From the NCBI RefSeq assembly GCF_002288635.1, contig NZ_NRSW01000001.1:2466802-2530801 (forward strand): a stretch of DNA of 64,000 nt, given 5' to 3'. A program made the translations under genes and the position numbers. The notes beneath the pieces are model-generated. The model saw only the letters and a list, made by a program, of their open reading frames with translations, searched no databases and was not told the DNA's origin. Below are positions 26,718 through 35,150 of this stretch, piece after piece. Positions within the stretch are counted from its first letter, which is position 1. Each line of letters starts with the position of its first letter. This DNA is from Mucilaginibacter sp. MD40 (GTDB taxonomy: Bacteria; Bacteroidota; Bacteroidia; Sphingobacteriales; Sphingobacteriaceae).

Positions 26718-29120
26718 TTATTCGTTTTTTAAGCTTTTAACTGGATTTACCATAGCGGCCCTTACCGACTGGAAGCTCACGGTAATGAGTGCTATCAAAG
26801 TTACAGCAGCAGCTGTGCCAGCAAACAACCAAATATTAGGCTTTATACGGTAGGCAAAATCCTGTAACCATGCATGTGTAGTATACCAGGCCAGGGGCAG
26901 GGCGATAATTAGCGATACAATTATGAGCCTGATAAATGATGCCGAGAGTGCGGTGGTAATATCAAATATACTTGCACCTAACACTTTGCGGATACCTATT
27001 TCCTTAACGCGCTGCCTGGCTATATATGATGACAGGCCAAACAAGCCCATACACGCAAGCGCTATGGCTATTGCGGCAAATACATTTAAGGCATCGCCCA
27101 GGCGTAGTTCTGCCTTATATAATTTATCAAAATCAGCATCCATAAAGCTATACTCGAAAGGCATTTGCGGCATTATTGCTTTGAGTTTGCCTTGTATGCC
27201 CGCTATGGTTTGCCGGATATGCTTGCCGGATATTTTAACCAGCAAATTGCGGCCTCTTGGTTCAGTAAATAGTACCAGCGGCTTTATAGTGTTGTGTAAC
27301 GATTGAAAATTAAAATCCTTAATTACAGCCTTAACAAAACCAGGGCGCGTGGCATCAAGGTACATTTTTTTACCTACGGCCTGTTGCGCAGTCCAACCAA
27401 GCGCTTTTGCCGCCGACTCATTTATGATAAAGTGATAAATATTCTTTGTTTGATTATCGTCTTTAATATCTTCTACATCCTGGCGTGTAAAGTCGGCCCC
27501 AACCAGTATATGCAGTCCTGTTGTTTTAATATAGTCCTCATCTACAGGGTTAGCGGTAACGGCAAGCTGCTCATTTTCGGGCATGGCATCATTACGCATA
27601 TTATAGCCACCCACTATATTTACAGGCGTATTTACGCAACGGGAAACAGATACGATATCCTTATCCGCTTTTAACTCGTTTTTGATCAGGTCAACCTTAT
27701 CATTGAGGCTATAACTAAAAGGCAATACCAACAAGCGATCGCGGTTGTAGCCTAAATCTTTATTACGTATAAAGTTTAATTGTTTCTGGATAATAAAGGT
27801 TGAAGCGATCAGTAACACCGATACAGAAAACTGGAAAACAATAAGCGCTTTTCGGGTGAACTGCCCCGAGCCGGTATTTTTAAAGGAGCCTTTTAACACT
27901 TTTACCGGCTGGAAACCGGTTAAAACCAATGCAGGATAAAATCCGGCAAAAAAACTTACGCCTATCATTACCACAACAACACCTGTTATAAACGGAAAGG
28001 TAAAAAGGGTACTGACGGTAAGTTGCCTGTCGGTAAGTTGATTAAATGCAGGCAAAGCCACTATAGCCACAAACACACTGATGATAATGGCTACCATACA
28101 CATAAATGCCGATTCGCTGATGAACTGCCAGAATAGTTGCATTTTATCAGCCCCGATAACTTTTCGTACGCCTACTTCTTTTGCGCGTTCCATAGAACGG
28201 GCCGTGTTGAGATTGATGTAAGTAAAGCAGGCAATAACCAGTATAAGCAGCGAAACCGCTTCAAGGATATAAATGTACCTGATGTTATTATTAGGTTCAA
28301 AACCCGGGAAAGGAGAGTGCAGGTGTACGCTTTTATATGGTTCCAGCGAGAAATTTACGCTCGCACCTTTGCCATTCATTTCCCGTTGCATGAAAGGCCC
28401 TATTTTTGACTGGAGCGATTCAAATGACGATGGATTTTTAAGTAGTAGGTAAGTTGTATAATTCGCATTCCAATAACTGCTCTCCTCATCAGTGATACCT
28501 AAAGATGAAAAGGAGGCCAGCATATCAAATTTAATTTGCGAATTGCTTGGGCAATCCTGCATTAACCCGCTTACCTGGTAAAGACTGGTGTCGTTAGAAA
28601 CTTTGAGGCTTTTACCTATCGGATCCGCATCGCCAAAATAGCGCCTGGCAGTAGTTTGTGTAATAACTATCTTATGAGGGGCATTTAGGACAGTAGCAGC
28701 ATCGCCCCTGAGCATTTTAAATGAAAAAATCTTGAAAAATGATGGATCGGCATACAGGAAGTTTTTTTCGGCAAATGATTTATCATTATAGCTAACAGCG
28801 ATCTTGCTGGATAGCATGCCGTATAAACGTACCGCGTCAACCACTTCGGGGAAAGTACGTTTAAATACAGGGGCTACCTTAACACTTGTAAAATTGCCCT
28901 TGTTAGACTCACCGCCTCCATCAAACTTATACTCCATAATTACCCTGGCAATCCTGTCACCATTCTGCTGCATACTATCATAGCTAAGCTCATGAAAAAT
29001 GTACAGGCCTATGAGCATACAGCTGCTTAAACCAATAGTAAGGCCCAATAAGTTAATAAAAGTGAATGCCTTGTTTTTAGAAAGGCTGCGTAGGGATATC
29101 TTAAAGTAATTTTTAAACAT
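26718..29120 (-). CDS. ABC transporter permease, MacB/FtsX type
   Basis: The 800-residue product has the Bacteroidota MacB-like permease layout: an N-terminal transmembrane helix (FTFINLLGLTIGLSSCMLIGLYIF), a large periplasmic MacB_PCD domain, a three-helix FtsX block (about 285-420), a second helix and periplasmic domain, and a C-terminal FtsX block (about 680-790). Each FtsX block contains ARSMERAKEVGVRKVIGA or ARQRVKEIGIRKVLGAS, the coupling helix motif. It has no ATPase domain, and no ATPase gene lies beside it. Such orphan permeases usually pair with a MacB-type ATPase for efflux or lipoprotein handling. The substrate is unknown. Confidence 0.95.
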   Translation of the reverse strand: MFKNYFKISLRSLSKNKAFTFINLLGLTIGLSSCMLIGLYIFHELSYDSMQQNGDRIARVIMEYKFDGGGESNKGNFTSVKVAPVFKRTFPEVVDAVRLYGMLSSKIAVSYNDKSFAEKNFLYADPSFFKIFSFKMLRGDAATVLNAPHKIVITQTTARRYFGDADPIGKSLKVSNDTSLYQVSGLMQDCPSNSQIKFDMLASFSSLGITDEESSYWNANYTTYLLLKNPSSFESLQSKIGPFMQREMNGKGASVNFSLEPYKSVHLHSPFPGFEPNNNIRYIYILEAVSLLILVIACFTYINLNTARSMERAKEVGVRKVIGADKMQLFWQFISESAFMCMVAIIISVFVAIVALPAFNQLTDRQLTVSTLFTFPFITGVVVVMIGVSFFAGFYPALVLTGFQPVKVLKGSFKNTGSGQFTRKALIVFQFSVSVLLIASTFIIQKQLNFIRNKDLGYNRDRLLVLPFSYSLNDKVDLIKNELKADKDIVSVSRCVNTPVNIVGGYNMRNDAMPENEQLAVTANPVDEDYIKTTGLHILVGADFTRQDVEDIKDDNQTKNIYHFIINESAAKALGWTAQQAVGKKMYLDATRPGFVKAVIKDFNFQSLHNTIKPLVLFTEPRGRNLLVKISGKHIRQTIAGIQGKLKAIMPQMPFEYSFMDADFDKLYKAELRLGDALNVFAAIAIALACMGLFGLSSYIARQRVKEIGIRKVLGASIFDITTALSASFIRLIIVSLIIALPLAWYTTHAWLQDFAYRIKPNIWLFAGTAAAVTLIALITVSFQSVRAAMVNPVKSLKNE

Positions 29121-29279
29121 AATTCACCGATAAATCAAACTGCATATCAAAATTACATGCCAGCTACATAAATTGCTTTTTTACAGTAAATTAAGTTATT
29201 TAAAGCGAAGCTACACGTTCGTTACCGTAACAGTGAGTGTACGGTTATGATACAGTTACTAAAATTATGGCTTACCCCG

Positions 29280-30476
29280 CTATTTATGTACAGAAGGCTC
29301 ATAAGCGTAAACTACCTGATAAGGCTGGTTTTTTAATTTAGCCGACAACTGGCCTATATGCAGGTCTTCGGCCTGGGGCGTAGGCTCACAAACCGTATAG
29401 GCTTTTCCGTTATAATTAACAGCCTCACCAACAGGTTGGTTAAAGCTTACCGCCATGGTAATATGGGTAGGATAGAGCATGGCTATCATAGGCAGGTTGT
29501 ACAGTTCTTTTACCAGGTAAAAAAACAAAGCGGCACGGTCATCACAATCACTGTAGGTAGCGGCGAGGGTTTCTCCGGGCGAGAGGCGCCTTTCGCGGCC
29601 ATAGTTTTCCTGGTCATCCTCATACAAGAAAGCGTAGCGGGTAAAACGCATCAGGTAGTCAACGCCTTTCTTTTCGTCCATTCCCTTTAATACGCTTTTT
29701 AGAGTAGGTATCAATGAGCTATATGTTTCCCTGCTTAGGGGTATGTTAAAATAAGTTTCAAAGCTCACGCCAGGGTAATTATTAAAAGCCGCTTGCTGGT
29801 TGGTGTTAAGCCTGATCTTGAAGTGATAGGTTTGCTGCCCATACCGGAAGGTCATACTTTTTTCTACATCACCGGCGGGCGTAAAATCAGGCATTAAGGT
29901 TACTTTGTATGAAAACGGGATAACTTTTTCCGGCACAGGTAATAGAACGGGTACGGGCGGGTCGGTGTTAAGATTGGCGTAGGCATAATCATGTATGTTA
30001 AGGCATACAAACTGCTTCCCATCAACCATAAAATAGGGGATATCCTTTATCTCCTCGTTATTGTACACATAAAAAATAATTTTTTGATGCGATAAGGCCA
30101 GCCGTGCGTCATAACCCGATTTACTGAGCATCAACCATTTATAAAAAGTATATAGCGGATAATTATCCTGTTTAGGGGCTATTTGTTGGGCCGTATGTCG
30201 TATGAGCTGATAATAAAGCCAGTCGTTTAATTGGTGTGTTGCCTTATAGGACAGCAAAGCGCCAATCAAAGGCTGATATTGCGCCTTATTCAACTGCTGA
30301 TAAACTTTCTGCAGCCCGGCTGGCGTTAATTGTTGTGGAAGTTCAATTTTATCTGCGTTTAGGTCGGCCTCAAACGGGTCTTTGTAAAAATTAACCACAA
30401 TGTGCCTTTGCGCATTTACTGTTGTAAATACCGCCACAAGGAATACAGCCATCCACCAGTTTCGGAGCAAATGCAA
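29280..30476 (-). CDS. Secreted transglutaminase-like protein
   Basis: The 398-residue product has a signal peptide (MHLLRNWWMAVFLVAVFTTVNAQ). The C-terminal third contains a plausible transglutaminase-like catalytic set: Cys 311 in ATYSDCDDRAALFFYLVKEL, His in YPTHITMAVSF, and an acidic residue in VCEPTPQAEDLHIG. The N-terminal two-thirds, with FYKWLMLSKSGYDARLAL, resembles domains that precede cysteine-peptidase-like modules in Bacteroidota. Substrates are unknown; an extracytoplasmic peptidase or cross-linking role is inferred from the motif only. It is monocistronic. Confidence 0.82.
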   Translation of the reverse strand: MHLLRNWWMAVFLVAVFTTVNAQRHIVVNFYKDPFEADLNADKIELPQQLTPAGLQKVYQQLNKAQYQPLIGALLSYKATHQLNDWLYYQLIRHTAQQIAPKQDNYPLYTFYKWLMLSKSGYDARLALSHQKIIFYVYNNEEIKDIPYFMVDGKQFVCLNIHDYAYANLNTDPPVPVLLPVPEKVIPFSYKVTLMPDFTPAGDVEKSMTFRYGQQTYHFKIRLNTNQQAAFNNYPGVSFETYFNIPLSRETYSSLIPTLKSVLKGMDEKKGVDYLMRFTRYAFLYEDDQENYGRERRLSPGETLAATYSDCDDRAALFFYLVKELYNLPMIAMLYPTHITMAVSFNQPVGEAVNYNGKAYTVCEPTPQAEDLHIGQLSAKLKNQPYQVVYAYEPSVHK

Positions 30477-30573
30477 GGGTTAATAATTTGGTTATAATAA
30501 ATATAGCTATTAATAACCTTAAATTAACACTCAGCAATAAAAAAGCTTGGTTTGTTTGCAAATAAACTCAACA

Positions 30574-31005
30574 CTAAACTTGCTTTAAAATCATCTTTTC
30601 GGCATCGTCCAATATAAAACAATGTTCAAACCTGCTCATACCCACTTTGGGGTAATAGCCTGTAGCTTTAGGGGCGGCCAGCAAAATAAGTTTAGCTTTT
30701 GGGCTATACTTTTTGGTTTCGTAAATAAGCATTGCACCAATACCCTGGTGCTGGTAAGCTTCATCAACGGCAAGGTCGGATAGATAGGTACAGAAGGCAA
30801 AATCAGTGAGCGCGCGCGACACGCCAACTAACCGGCCATCTATACGCGCGGTTACAATCAGGTTGGCATGTTGCAACATATCAGCTATACGTTCAGCATC
30901 AGCTACCGGGCGGCGCTCGGCAAGGGTACTACGCTGCAACACAGCAATAAATTCGTCGGCACCTAAGGTAAGCTCGCGTTGAAAAACAATTTCTGTTGTG
31001 GCCAT
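30574..31005 (-). CDS. GNAT family N-acetyltransferase
   Basis: The 143-residue protein has the GNAT acetyl-CoA fold: IVTARIDGRLVGVSRALTDFAFCTYLSDLAVDEAYQHQGIGAMLI covers strands 2-4 and the P-loop-like QxxGIG, followed by LILLAAPKATGYYPKVGMSRFEHCF. It is a cytoplasmic acyl-CoA N-acyltransferase of the small YhbS/PhnO-like kind. The acceptor amine cannot be predicted. Confidence 0.93.
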   Translation of the reverse strand: MATTEIVFQRELTLGADEFIAVLQRSTLAERRPVADAERIADMLQHANLIVTARIDGRLVGVSRALTDFAFCTYLSDLAVDEAYQHQGIGAMLIYETKKYSPKAKLILLAAPKATGYYPKVGMSRFEHCFILDDAEKMILKQV

Positions 31006-31157
31006 AGGTATATAGTAATTAAAATGGACAGGATAAAATAAAGATAGCTGTATTGGGCTAAAACACGGCTATATAAACTTTAAGAATATACCAAAGGCAT
31101 AAAATTTCAATACTTTTTAATAATATTATGCCATCAAACAGCCATTAAGCACCCTGC

Positions 31158-32081
31158 ATGAAAAAAGTATCTGTTGTTACTATCAATTATAATCAGGATA
31201 AGATAACGGAAGAACTCCTGGTATCCATCGCCGAAACCAATACCTACGAGAACCTTGAAGTGATTGTAGTGGATAATGGCAGCACCGTTAACCCTATCCC
31301 GTTATGGACCGGCAAATACCCTGATGTAAAATTTATCCGCTCGGAGGCCAACCTCGGTTTCTCGGGTGGTAATAACATTGGTATAGCGCAAGCCACCGGC
31401 GATTATTACTTCCTGGTTAACAACGATACCGAGTTTTCGCCGGGCCTGGTACAAAAACTGGTGGATATTTTAGACACCCACCCGCAGGTAGGCATCATAT
31501 CTCCAAAACTGGTGTATGATTATGACCGAAGTATTATCCAGTATGTAGGGTTTACCCAGGTTGATTATTATACCTGCCGTAACCGTGCCGTAGGTAAAGG
31601 TGAAAAGGATAACGGGCAATATGACAACTTGCTTGGCCAAACCGGCTATTGCCACGGTGGCGCCATGATGGTAAAACGCGAAACCTGCGAAAAAGCCGGC
31701 TTAATGGCCGATAACTTCTTTATTTATTATGAAGAGGTAGACTGGGGCGAACGCATTAACCGGTCTGGCTACCAGGCGTGGGTACGTGGCGACGCGGTGA
31801 TCTACCACAAAGAATCTATGACGGTGGGTAAGAAAAGTGCCTTTAAAGAGTACTTTATGAACCGCAACCGTATACTGTTCATCAGGCATAACGCGCCGTT
31901 TTTTAAAGCGCTGGTGTTTTATTTCTATTTCATGTTACTGGTGGTTCCCCGGAACATTTTAGGATATATTAAAGAAAAGAAATACAACTTTATTCCCATC
32001 TTATTCAGGGCTATCTGGTGGAATGTTACTCATAATAAACACAGTACCGAGCTGGGCTTTACCATAAACAAAGTTTCATGA
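31158..32081 (+). CDS. Glycosyltransferase family 2 (rhamnosyltransferase-like)
   Basis: The 307-residue GT-A enzyme begins MKKVSVVTINYNQDKITEELL and has VVDNGSTVNP, NLGFSGGNNIGIAQATGDYYFLVNNDTEFS (NND in place of DxD), and a later GHGGAMM-like acceptor region (GQTGYCHGGAMMVKRETCE). A hydrophobic stretch near residues 255-275 (LVFYFYFMLLVVPRNIL) may anchor it to the membrane. Its stop overlaps the next glycosyltransferase gene by four bases (ATGA), so both form an operon for a surface glycan. Sugars are unknown. Confidence 0.94.
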   Translation: MKKVSVVTINYNQDKITEELLVSIAETNTYENLEVIVVDNGSTVNPIPLWTGKYPDVKFIRSEANLGFSGGNNIGIAQATGDYYFLVNNDTEFSPGLVQKLVDILDTHPQVGIISPKLVYDYDRSIIQYVGFTQVDYYTCRNRAVGKGEKDNGQYDNLLGQTGYCHGGAMMVKRETCEKAGLMADNFFIYYEEVDWGERINRSGYQAWVRGDAVIYHKESMTVGKKSAFKEYFMNRNRILFIRHNAPFFKALVFYFYFMLLVVPRNILGYIKEKKYNFIPILFRAIWWNVTHNKHSTELGFTINKVS

Positions 32082-33253
32082 TAGTTTTGCTTTGGATTAG
32101 CTTGTTTGTAGTAGCCTACACCTTTGTAGGCTACGGCTTTTTGCTGTATTTTATTATCAAGATCAAACGCTCTGTTAGAGGCAAGCCGGCTATACCTGCT
32201 ATTATTCCGGATGCGTTGCCTACTTGTACGCTTGTTGTAGCTGCCTACAATGAAGAGCATTTCATTACGCAAAAGATCAATAACTCCCTGGAGCTTAAAT
32301 ATCCGGAAGGAAAGCTAAAATTTGTTTTTGTAACCGACGGATCATCAGACCGTGCGCCCGAAATAATAGCGCAGTACCCGCAAATACAACTATTGCACCG
32401 CCCAGAACGAGCAGGCAAGATAGCCGCCGTACACAGGGCCATGGAACAGGTAGATACCGAGGTAGTGGTATTTACAGATGCCAATACTTTTTTAAACCCC
32501 GAGGCTATTGAGCGTATTTGCAGGCATTACAGCGATAGAACCGTTGGCGCTGTAGCAGGAGAGAAGCGTGTACAGGTGGATAACAGTGCGGATGCCAGCG
32601 CGGCAGGCGAGGGTTTTTACTGGAAATATGAATCAACCTTAAAGAAATGGGATTCGGAACTATACTCTGTGGTAGGCGCGGCAGGCGAACTCTTCAGCGT
32701 TCGGCGCGATTTGTACCAGGATGTGCCACCGGATACCGTTCTTGACGATTTTATGATCTCCATGCTCATAGCAGAACAAGGTTACCGCATTATTTATGAA
32801 CCCGATGCTTACGCGCTTGAAACCGCTTCAGAAAATGTTGGTGAAGAACTTAAACGCAAAATACGTATAGCGGCAGGGGGCATACAGTCCATTATCAGGC
32901 TTAAAAGCCTGCTGTTCTCAGCTAAATATCCGCTGCTCTCATTCCAGTATGTGAGCCACCGTGTTTTACGGTGGACGGTTACGCCATTTTTCCTTATCCT
33001 TGCTTTCCTTATCAATCTGCAGCTGGCAGCTGTGCATTATAGCTTGTTTTATATCTTGCTATTGATGGCACAAGTGGTTTTTTATTTACTGGCCGCCATC
33101 GGTTTTATAATGGAAAAGCGGCACATCCGTATCAAGGCGCTGTTTATTCCCTATTATTTTTGCGTAATGAATTATGCCGTACTTGCCGGTATTGTGCGCT
33201 ATTTCACCAAAAAACAAAGTGCCGTTTGGGAAAAGGCCCAGCGTAAAATGTAG
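32078..33253 (+). CDS. Membrane glycosyltransferase family 2
   Basis: The 391-residue enzyme has an N-terminal helix (LLWISLFVVAYTFVGYGFLLYF), a cytoplasmic GT-A domain with VTDGSSDRAPE, TDANTFLNP and EQGYRIIYEPDAYA (related to the QxxRW region of processive synthases, but not exact), and three or four C-terminal helices (residues about 305-375). This is the architecture of BcsA/NodC/IcaA-like enzymes and of Wzx-independent transferases. It overlaps the upstream GT2 by four bases. A processive polysaccharide synthase is possible but not shown. Confidence 0.93.
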   Translation: MIVLLWISLFVVAYTFVGYGFLLYFIIKIKRSVRGKPAIPAIIPDALPTCTLVVAAYNEEHFITQKINNSLELKYPEGKLKFVFVTDGSSDRAPEIIAQYPQIQLLHRPERAGKIAAVHRAMEQVDTEVVVFTDANTFLNPEAIERICRHYSDRTVGAVAGEKRVQVDNSADASAAGEGFYWKYESTLKKWDSELYSVVGAAGELFSVRRDLYQDVPPDTVLDDFMISMLIAEQGYRIIYEPDAYALETASENVGEELKRKIRIAAGGIQSIIRLKSLLFSAKYPLLSFQYVSHRVLRWTVTPFFLILAFLINLQLAAVHYSLFYILLLMAQVVFYLLAAIGFIMEKRHIRIKALFIPYYFCVMNYAVLAGIVRYFTKKQSAVWEKAQRKM

Positions 33254-33299
33254 TTTTTGATTTAGCTTTTACTATCGCCTGTTAACGCTGAATATTGCG

Positions 33300-33307
33300 T
33301 AATTTTG
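33300..33307 (+). promoter_or_regulatory. Possible Bacteroidota -7 box upstream of the DUF763 gene
   Basis: TAATTTTG matches TAnnTTTG and lies about 50 bases before the DUF763 ATG. No clear -33 TTTG is found at the right distance. Confidence 0.35.
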
Positions 33308-33357
33308 TAATTAGTATTTAACAAATACCATCTGCCGCAATTAAAAGTTAAATATTC

Positions 33358-34560
33358 ATGAAACGTTCGGGAAGTGCCGACCTGCCTCTACACTACGGTT
33401 ATGTTCCGCTTTGGCTTGCCGAACGCATGGCCAAACTGGGGCTTGCCGTAGTAGAAAGTATTGTACTTGATTATGGGAAGGATGAGGTAATCAGGCGTTT
33501 GAGCGACCCTTTCTGGTTTCAAAGTCTCGGTGCCGTAATGGGTATGGACTGGCATTCATCAGGCGTTACTACGTCCGTTATGGGTGCTTTAAAAAGGGCC
33601 ATAAATCCGCGCAGTCGCGAACTGGGTATCTATATTTGCGGCGGCAAAGGCAAACACTCTACCAGGACACCCGCTGAACTTTTAAACGTTTGTAACCTTA
33701 CCGGCCTAAATGGCGATGAATTGGTGAAATGCAGCAAGCTAAGCGCTAAGGTAGATAATACCGCCATACAGGATGGCTTTCAGTTATACACACATAATTT
33801 TATTTTAAGTGATACTGGTAAATGGGCTGTTGTACAGCAGGGTATGAGCGATGCCAGCCGTACGGCACGCAGGTACCACTGGCATTCTGAGCAATTAACT
33901 TCTTTTGTAGAAGACCCGCATACCTGCATTTACGGCAGGAATGAGGGCTATATACTGAACATGGCCGATAAACAAGCCGGCAGCTCACGTAAGGGAGTTA
34001 TGCAGATAGCGGCCGAAAAGCCCGAACTGATGCTTAAAGAGATCCGCCAACTGGTTATGCCCGGTCACCACGATGTACGGGCTAAAGATGTAGACCTGAA
34101 AAGGCTTGGCGCCGTATTGTGGCTGGCTCATGAAAAACAACCTCAGGACTTTGAAGATCTGCTGATGCTGCAAGGCCTGGGCCCGCGCACCTTGCAGTCG
34201 CTGGCGCTGGTAAGCGAAGTAATACATGGTACGCCATCACGATTTAAGGACCCGGCAAGGTTCTCCTTCGCGCATGGCGGTAAAGACGGGCATCCGTTCC
34301 CGGTACCCACCAAAGTTTATGATGAAACCATAGGCACGCTGCAAAACGCCATACAAAAAGCTAAACTCGGGCATACGGAAAAGAATGAGGCTATTAAACG
34401 GCTTACAGATATTGCCCAAGCAGCAGAAAAGGATTTTACCCCCAACGCTAATTTTGAGCATGTGATTGAGGAAGAAAGAAAACAATCATGGCGTTATGGC
34501 GGCCGTACGGTGTTCGGCAAAGAAAAACCGCCGCATAACCAGCAGCTTAAATTATTTTAG
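33358..34560 (+). CDS. DUF763 domain protein with HhH-like motif
   Basis: The 400-residue product begins MKRSGSADLPLHYGYVPLWLAERM, the hallmark N-terminus of DUF763, a family shared by archaea and scattered bacteria with no known function. Conserved segments are GMDWHSSGVTTSVMGALKRAI, GVYICGGKGK-like (LGIYICGGKGKHST), DNTAIQDGFQLYTHNFI and RYHWHSE. Residues about 265-290 (FEDLLMLQGLGPRTLQSLAL) look like a helix-hairpin-helix, a non-specific DNA-binding element found in DNA glycosylases. The C-terminal part is lysine- and glutamate-rich helix. A nucleic-acid role is therefore inferred. It overlaps the convergent DUF4142 gene by nine bases. Confidence 0.9.
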   Translation: MKRSGSADLPLHYGYVPLWLAERMAKLGLAVVESIVLDYGKDEVIRRLSDPFWFQSLGAVMGMDWHSSGVTTSVMGALKRAINPRSRELGIYICGGKGKHSTRTPAELLNVCNLTGLNGDELVKCSKLSAKVDNTAIQDGFQLYTHNFILSDTGKWAVVQQGMSDASRTARRYHWHSEQLTSFVEDPHTCIYGRNEGYILNMADKQAGSSRKGVMQIAAEKPELMLKEIRQLVMPGHHDVRAKDVDLKRLGAVLWLAHEKQPQDFEDLLMLQGLGPRTLQSLALVSEVIHGTPSRFKDPARFSFAHGGKDGHPFPVPTKVYDETIGTLQNAIQKAKLGHTEKNEAIKRLTDIAQAAEKDFTPNANFEHVIEEERKQSWRYGGRTVFGKEKPPHNQQLKLF

Positions 34561-35076
34561 ATCGGTGCAAATGGTATTGGCTACTTTAAAATGCGCTTCG
34601 AGCTTGGGTAGCGTTTCCTCAGCGAAATCCTGAATATCTCCGCTGGTGTTATTGATGGCGTTCTTAAACAAGGCTATAGCTTTCTCATGATCGTTGACCA
34701 TTACCTGCGCGTAAGCCTTATCAAAACCTTCGCCTTTTGGCATTTTCTCAAGGCTTTGTAATGATTGCTGATGAATAGTACTCAGTTGATCACTTAACGT
34801 GATGTGGTATTTATCGGCAAGCTTTTTTATGTCGGCACCGGCGCTGTTGTGGTGATCAAGAATCGCCTTGGCCATACTAATGATCGCCGTATCGCCGGTT
34901 TTTTGCAGTGCAAGCTGCGATAACTTGACTTCTGCCATAGCGTCTTCATTGGCCGCTTGCACAAAACTTACCGCGTCAGCATCAATACTTTTATTGTAGT
35001 TTTTACCTTTCCGGTTATTACAAGCCAGTATCTCTAAAAACGCTACAAGCAGTAACACAGCGCCAAATCTTCTCAT
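34552..35076 (-). CDS. DUF4142 lipoprotein
   Basis: The 174-residue product has a lipoprotein signal (MRRFGAVLLLVAFLEILAC, Cys 19). The mature part is a four-helix DUF4142 domain (FVQAANEDAMAEVKLSQLALQKTGDTAIISMAKAILDHHNSAG to LPKLEAHFKVANTIC), a ferritin-like bundle with conserved His but no known reaction. It is a periplasmic protein, often linked to stress responses in other genera. The 3' end overlaps the DUF763 gene, and both stop codons lie in the nine-base overlap. Confidence 0.93.
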   Translation of the reverse strand: MRRFGAVLLLVAFLEILACNNRKGKNYNKSIDADAVSFVQAANEDAMAEVKLSQLALQKTGDTAIISMAKAILDHHNSAGADIKKLADKYHITLSDQLSTIHQQSLQSLEKMPKGEGFDKAYAQVMVNDHEKAIALFKNAINNTSGDIQDFAEETLPKLEAHFKVANTICTDLK

Positions 35077-35150
35077 ATAGCTATCTTAACTTATAACTAT
35101 CTAACAAAATTTGGCACTATGAGTTTGATACCTTTACAAATACTTTTATG

